DNA of 5,468 bases from Lentisphaerota bacterium (GTDB taxonomy: Bacteria; Verrucomicrobiota; Kiritimatiellia; RFP12; UBA1067): assembly GCA_015061765.1 (NCBI GenBank), contig SUVZ01000290.1, positions 1-5,468 of the forward strand, written 5' to 3'. Made by a program: the position numbers and the translations under genes. The notes beneath the pieces were generated by a model, which was not told where the DNA came from, did no database searches, and was given only the letters and a program-made list of their open reading frames with translations. This document shows, one piece after another, positions 3,864 to 5,468 of this stretch. The stretch's first letter is position 1; each line of letters opens with the position of its first letter.

Positions 3864-4715
3864 AAGTGTAATGTCAAAAATCCAGACACTGTTCTCATAA
3901 CAGGAGCCTCGAGCGGCATCGGCGAGGCACTTGCCGTTGAATGTGCGAAACGAGGTACGCGCAACATCTTCTTCTGTGGACGAGACGCAGAACGCGTTGC
4001 CGCCGTGGTCCGCAAATGTGAAGCGGCCGCAGCAGATAGTGTTTCGGACAAACCTCCAGTCATTCGCGGTGAGGTACTTGATGTCACGGATGAAGAGGCT
4101 GTCCGCAAATGGATAGAGGAGTGCAATGCGGTGGCGCCGCTTGAGGTTGTGTTCTCCAACGCCGGGATCGGAACCGGAATCGAAAATGAGGAGAATGTGC
4201 GCAGAACATTTGCCACGAATGTCGGCGGCAACCTGAACGTGGTTCTGCCGACGATTGACATTTTTCGCCGGAATGCCGCCGCAGGTGTCGGCTCGTCCAG
4301 ACGGCAGATTGTGATAACGGCGAGCATAGCGGGCTATGCACCGCTTTCGACGTGCCCGGCGTATGCCGCGACGAAGGCCGCGATGAAGAGCTGGGCACTT
4401 TCCCTGCGCGGAATGCTCAAACGCGAGGGGATATGGGTGAATGTGATCTGTCCAGGTTTTATCCGCTCGCGCATAACCGACCGCAATACATGTCCCATGC
4501 CATTTTTCATGGAGGCGGACTGTGCTGTCAAGGTCATGCTCGACCGCGTTGACAGGAATGTGGGGCTGATAGCGTTCCCGTGGCCGATGCGCTTTGGTGT
4601 GTGGCTGATGTCCGCATTGCCGTGGAGAGTCTCCGAGTTCATATCCGGAATGCTTCCTGAAAAGATGTCAACCGGAAGATGCAAGGGAAATGAGTCCAAG
4701 CGAATAGCGTTTTAG
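3864..4715 (+). CDS. Short-chain dehydrogenase/reductase (SDR), main exon
   Basis: Joined to the ATG at 2879-2881, this gives 284 residues, a normal classical-SDR length. The Rossmann glycine motif TGASSGIG is at residues 14-21, an acidic LDVTD at 73-77, NAG at 100-102, and the catalytic tetrad N120 (ATNVGG), S155 (ITASIAG), Y168 and K172 (PAYAATK). PGF follows at 198-200. The C-terminal part (IAFPWPMRFGVWLMSALPW, about 237-255) is hydrophobic and could touch the membrane, as in SDRs whose C-terminus carries a similar FPWP segment. It should catalyse NAD(P)-dependent oxidation or reduction of an unknown hydroxyl/keto substrate. The coding sequence itself is undamaged; only the region after its start codon is interrupted by the intron. 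No ATG exists between 3864 and the Rossmann motif in this frame. Confidence 0.9.
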   Translation, partial: KCNVKNPDTVLITGASSGIGEALAVECAKRGTRNIFFCGRDAERVAAVVRKCEAAAADSVSDKPPVIRGEVLDVTDEEAVRKWIEECNAVAPLEVVFSNAGIGTGIENEENVRRTFATNVGGNLNVVLPTIDIFRRNAAAGVGSSRRQIVITASIAGYAPLSTCPAYAATKAAMKSWALSLRGMLKREGIWVNVICPGFIRSRITDRNTCPMPFFMEADCAVKVMLDRVDRNVGLIAFPWPMRFGVWLMSALPWRVSEFISGMLPEKMSTGRCKGNESKRIAF

Positions 4716-4742
4716 CCATGTGCGGGATGGACGTTTGATTTT

Positions 4743-4769
4743 TTGCAAATGGACAATGTGTGGTATAAT
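4743..4769 (+). promoter_or_regulatory. Promoter of the exported sugar-isomerase-like gene
   Basis: A perfect TATAAT at 4764-4769 is preceded by TG at 4761-4762, an extended -10. A -35 is weak: TTGCAA at 4743-4748 has 15-bp spacing, and TTTTGC at 4741-4746 has 17. The start would be near 4776, leaving a leader of about 38 nt. This indicates that the gene is transcribed separately from the dehydrogenase, whose stop is at 4713-4715. Confidence 0.6.
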
Positions 4770-4803
4770 GGACGGGATTTTATTTCAACTTATGATGCTA
4801 TTC

Positions 4804-4809
4804 AGGAGG
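4804..4809 (+). promoter_or_regulatory. Strong Shine-Dalgarno AGGAGG
   Basis: AGGAGG ends 4 nt before the ATG at 4814. A second ATG at 4810, in another frame, lies against this site and opens only a shadow frame. The protein from 4814 has a clear signal peptide, so 4814 is the start. Confidence 0.75.
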
Positions 4810-4813
4810 ATGC

Positions 4814-5468
4814 ATGAAGAGGAGAGACTTTTTGAAGAGCGCCACAGTGGCCGGATTGGCCTCTGTCGCCGGATGTAAGGCGGATGCGGCCGCATGTTGC
4901 GGTGGCAGATGTGGCGATGACATCAATCTCTGCCTCCAGTGGAATGCGATTCCGGTCTCCGATGATTTCAATGCAAAGCTCGACTACATGGAGGCGAACG
5001 GCTATGCCGCGGTCGAGATTCCCACTGGCGGCAAGTGCGAATGGATTCTCGAGAAGGGTGAGGCGTTCGGCAAGGCAATGCAGGGCCGTCGCCTTGTCTG
5101 CGCCACCGCATGCGGACCGAGCCGTTTCGATTACGCCGATCCCAGGATGAACGATGCCGAGGTAGCGAAGTTCATGCCGGTGCTTGAGATCCTTGGCGGA
5201 ATCAAGTCCGTCGGCCTTATCATCTGCCCTGCGCGTTCGAAGCCGGAGGTGGGTCTCAAGGAGCTTCGCGAGGATTTCGTGACGAACACAGGCAAGCGTC
5301 TTGCGGAGAAGGCGGCGAAGTGTGGCACGTCCATTGTGCTCGAGCCGCTTCAGCGCAAGGAGACTCCGTTCCTCCGTCAGGTTTCAGACGCCGCCAAGAT
5401 GGCGCAGGAGATCGGAGCGGGTTGCACGGTGCTCGCGGATTTCTGGCACATGACCTGGGAGGAGGCGA
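4814..5468 (+). CDS. Tat-exported lipoprotein, sugar phosphate isomerase/epimerase-like TIM barrel (3' truncated)
   Basis: The frame is open from ATG 4814 to the window end (218 complete codons). The N-terminus MKRRDFLKSA carries a twin-arginine motif (RRDFLK), a short hydrophobic run and a lipobox VAGC with Cys21, so export by Tat and lipid anchoring are expected. The remainder resembles the AP-endonuclease-2-type TIM barrel of sugar phosphate isomerase/epimerase and hydroxypyruvate isomerase-like proteins: an early strand NLCLQWN, FNAKLDYMEANGYAAVEIP, then IVLEPLQ with probable metal ligand E177, and VLADFWHM with D209 and H212. A cysteine-rich patch (CKADAAACCGGRC, 21-33) lies between the anchor and the barrel. 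About 50-80 residues are probably missing beyond the window. It likely acts on a sugar or sugar acid outside the cytoplasm; the substrate is unknown. Confidence 0.85.
   Translation, partial: MKRRDFLKSATVAGLASVAGCKADAAACCGGRCGDDINLCLQWNAIPVSDDFNAKLDYMEANGYAAVEIPTGGKCEWILEKGEAFGKAMQGRRLVCATACGPSRFDYADPRMNDAEVAKFMPVLEILGGIKSVGLIICPARSKPEVGLKELREDFVTNTGKRLAEKAAKCGTSIVLEPLQRKETPFLRQVSDAAKMAQEIGAGCTVLADFWHMTWEEA

Noticed and set aside
3737..4327. 196-codon antisense ORF
   Set aside because: It lies opposite the well-supported SDR gene and intron domains; it is an antisense shadow of GC-rich codons with no family resemblance.
4716..4763. Terminator after the SDR gene (T-run at 4739-4744)
   Set aside because: There is a short T-run but no convincing GC-rich stem before it.

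Overview
The window reads as accessory chromosomal DNA of a host-associated bacterium. A member of the PVC group (Lentisphaerota or Kiritimatiellae-like) is my best guess. The reasons are a Tat-plus-lipobox leader on a sugar-phosphate-isomerase-like protein, moderately GC-rich coding DNA separated by long AT-rich spacers, a DUF4143 ATPase and a degraded group II intron. This taxonomic guess is inference only.

Layout, all real genes on the + strand. (1) Positions 1-263 hold the 3' end of an unidentified protein. (2) Positions 264-1032 hold no convincing gene. They are dense in repeats: degenerate copies of a GGGGTnnGACC-centred repeat, three CCGTAATCTTG-type direct repeats, seven GAGAAT/ATTCTC sites within about 170 bp, and a perfect 36-bp palindrome at 837-872. 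(3) Positions 1033-1218 hold a short ORF with a good ribosome binding site whose 3' part is made of another copy of the repeat; it is probably the N-terminal stump of a gene. (4) Positions 1266-1447 hold a strong hairpin, four TGCGCA sites at an exact 22-bp period and a 23-bp tandem repeat. These lead into an extended -10 promoter for (5) an AAA/DUF4143 ATPase at 1482-2759, which looks intact. (6) From 2879 to 4715 lies a short-chain dehydrogenase/reductase gene interrupted by a 982-nt group II intron (2882-3863). (7) From 4814 to the window end is a Tat-exported, probably lipid-anchored TIM-barrel protein with its own promoter.

The central observation is the interrupted dehydrogenase. The Rossmann motif TGASSGIG has no start codon close upstream in its frame. 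About 980 bp upstream, however, a Shine-Dalgarno site and an ATG (2879-2881) are followed directly by an intron 5' end, GTGCGCC. The intron's domain V and domain VI are recognisable at the 3' side, with a bulged A seven nucleotides from position 3863. Joining 2881 to 3864 restores ATG-AAG-TGT in the dehydrogenase frame and gives a normal 284-residue protein. The intron is heavily deleted. Its reverse transcriptase lacks the YADD active site and the N-terminal fingers, and there is no room for full ribozyme domains I-III. Splicing is therefore doubtful. An ATGA overlap at the end of the maturase remnant, preceded by AAAGAGG, could be a bypass start for the dehydrogenase.

I see no operon linking all genes: the ATPase and the exported protein have their own promoters. 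No tRNA, rRNA or CRISPR array was recognised.
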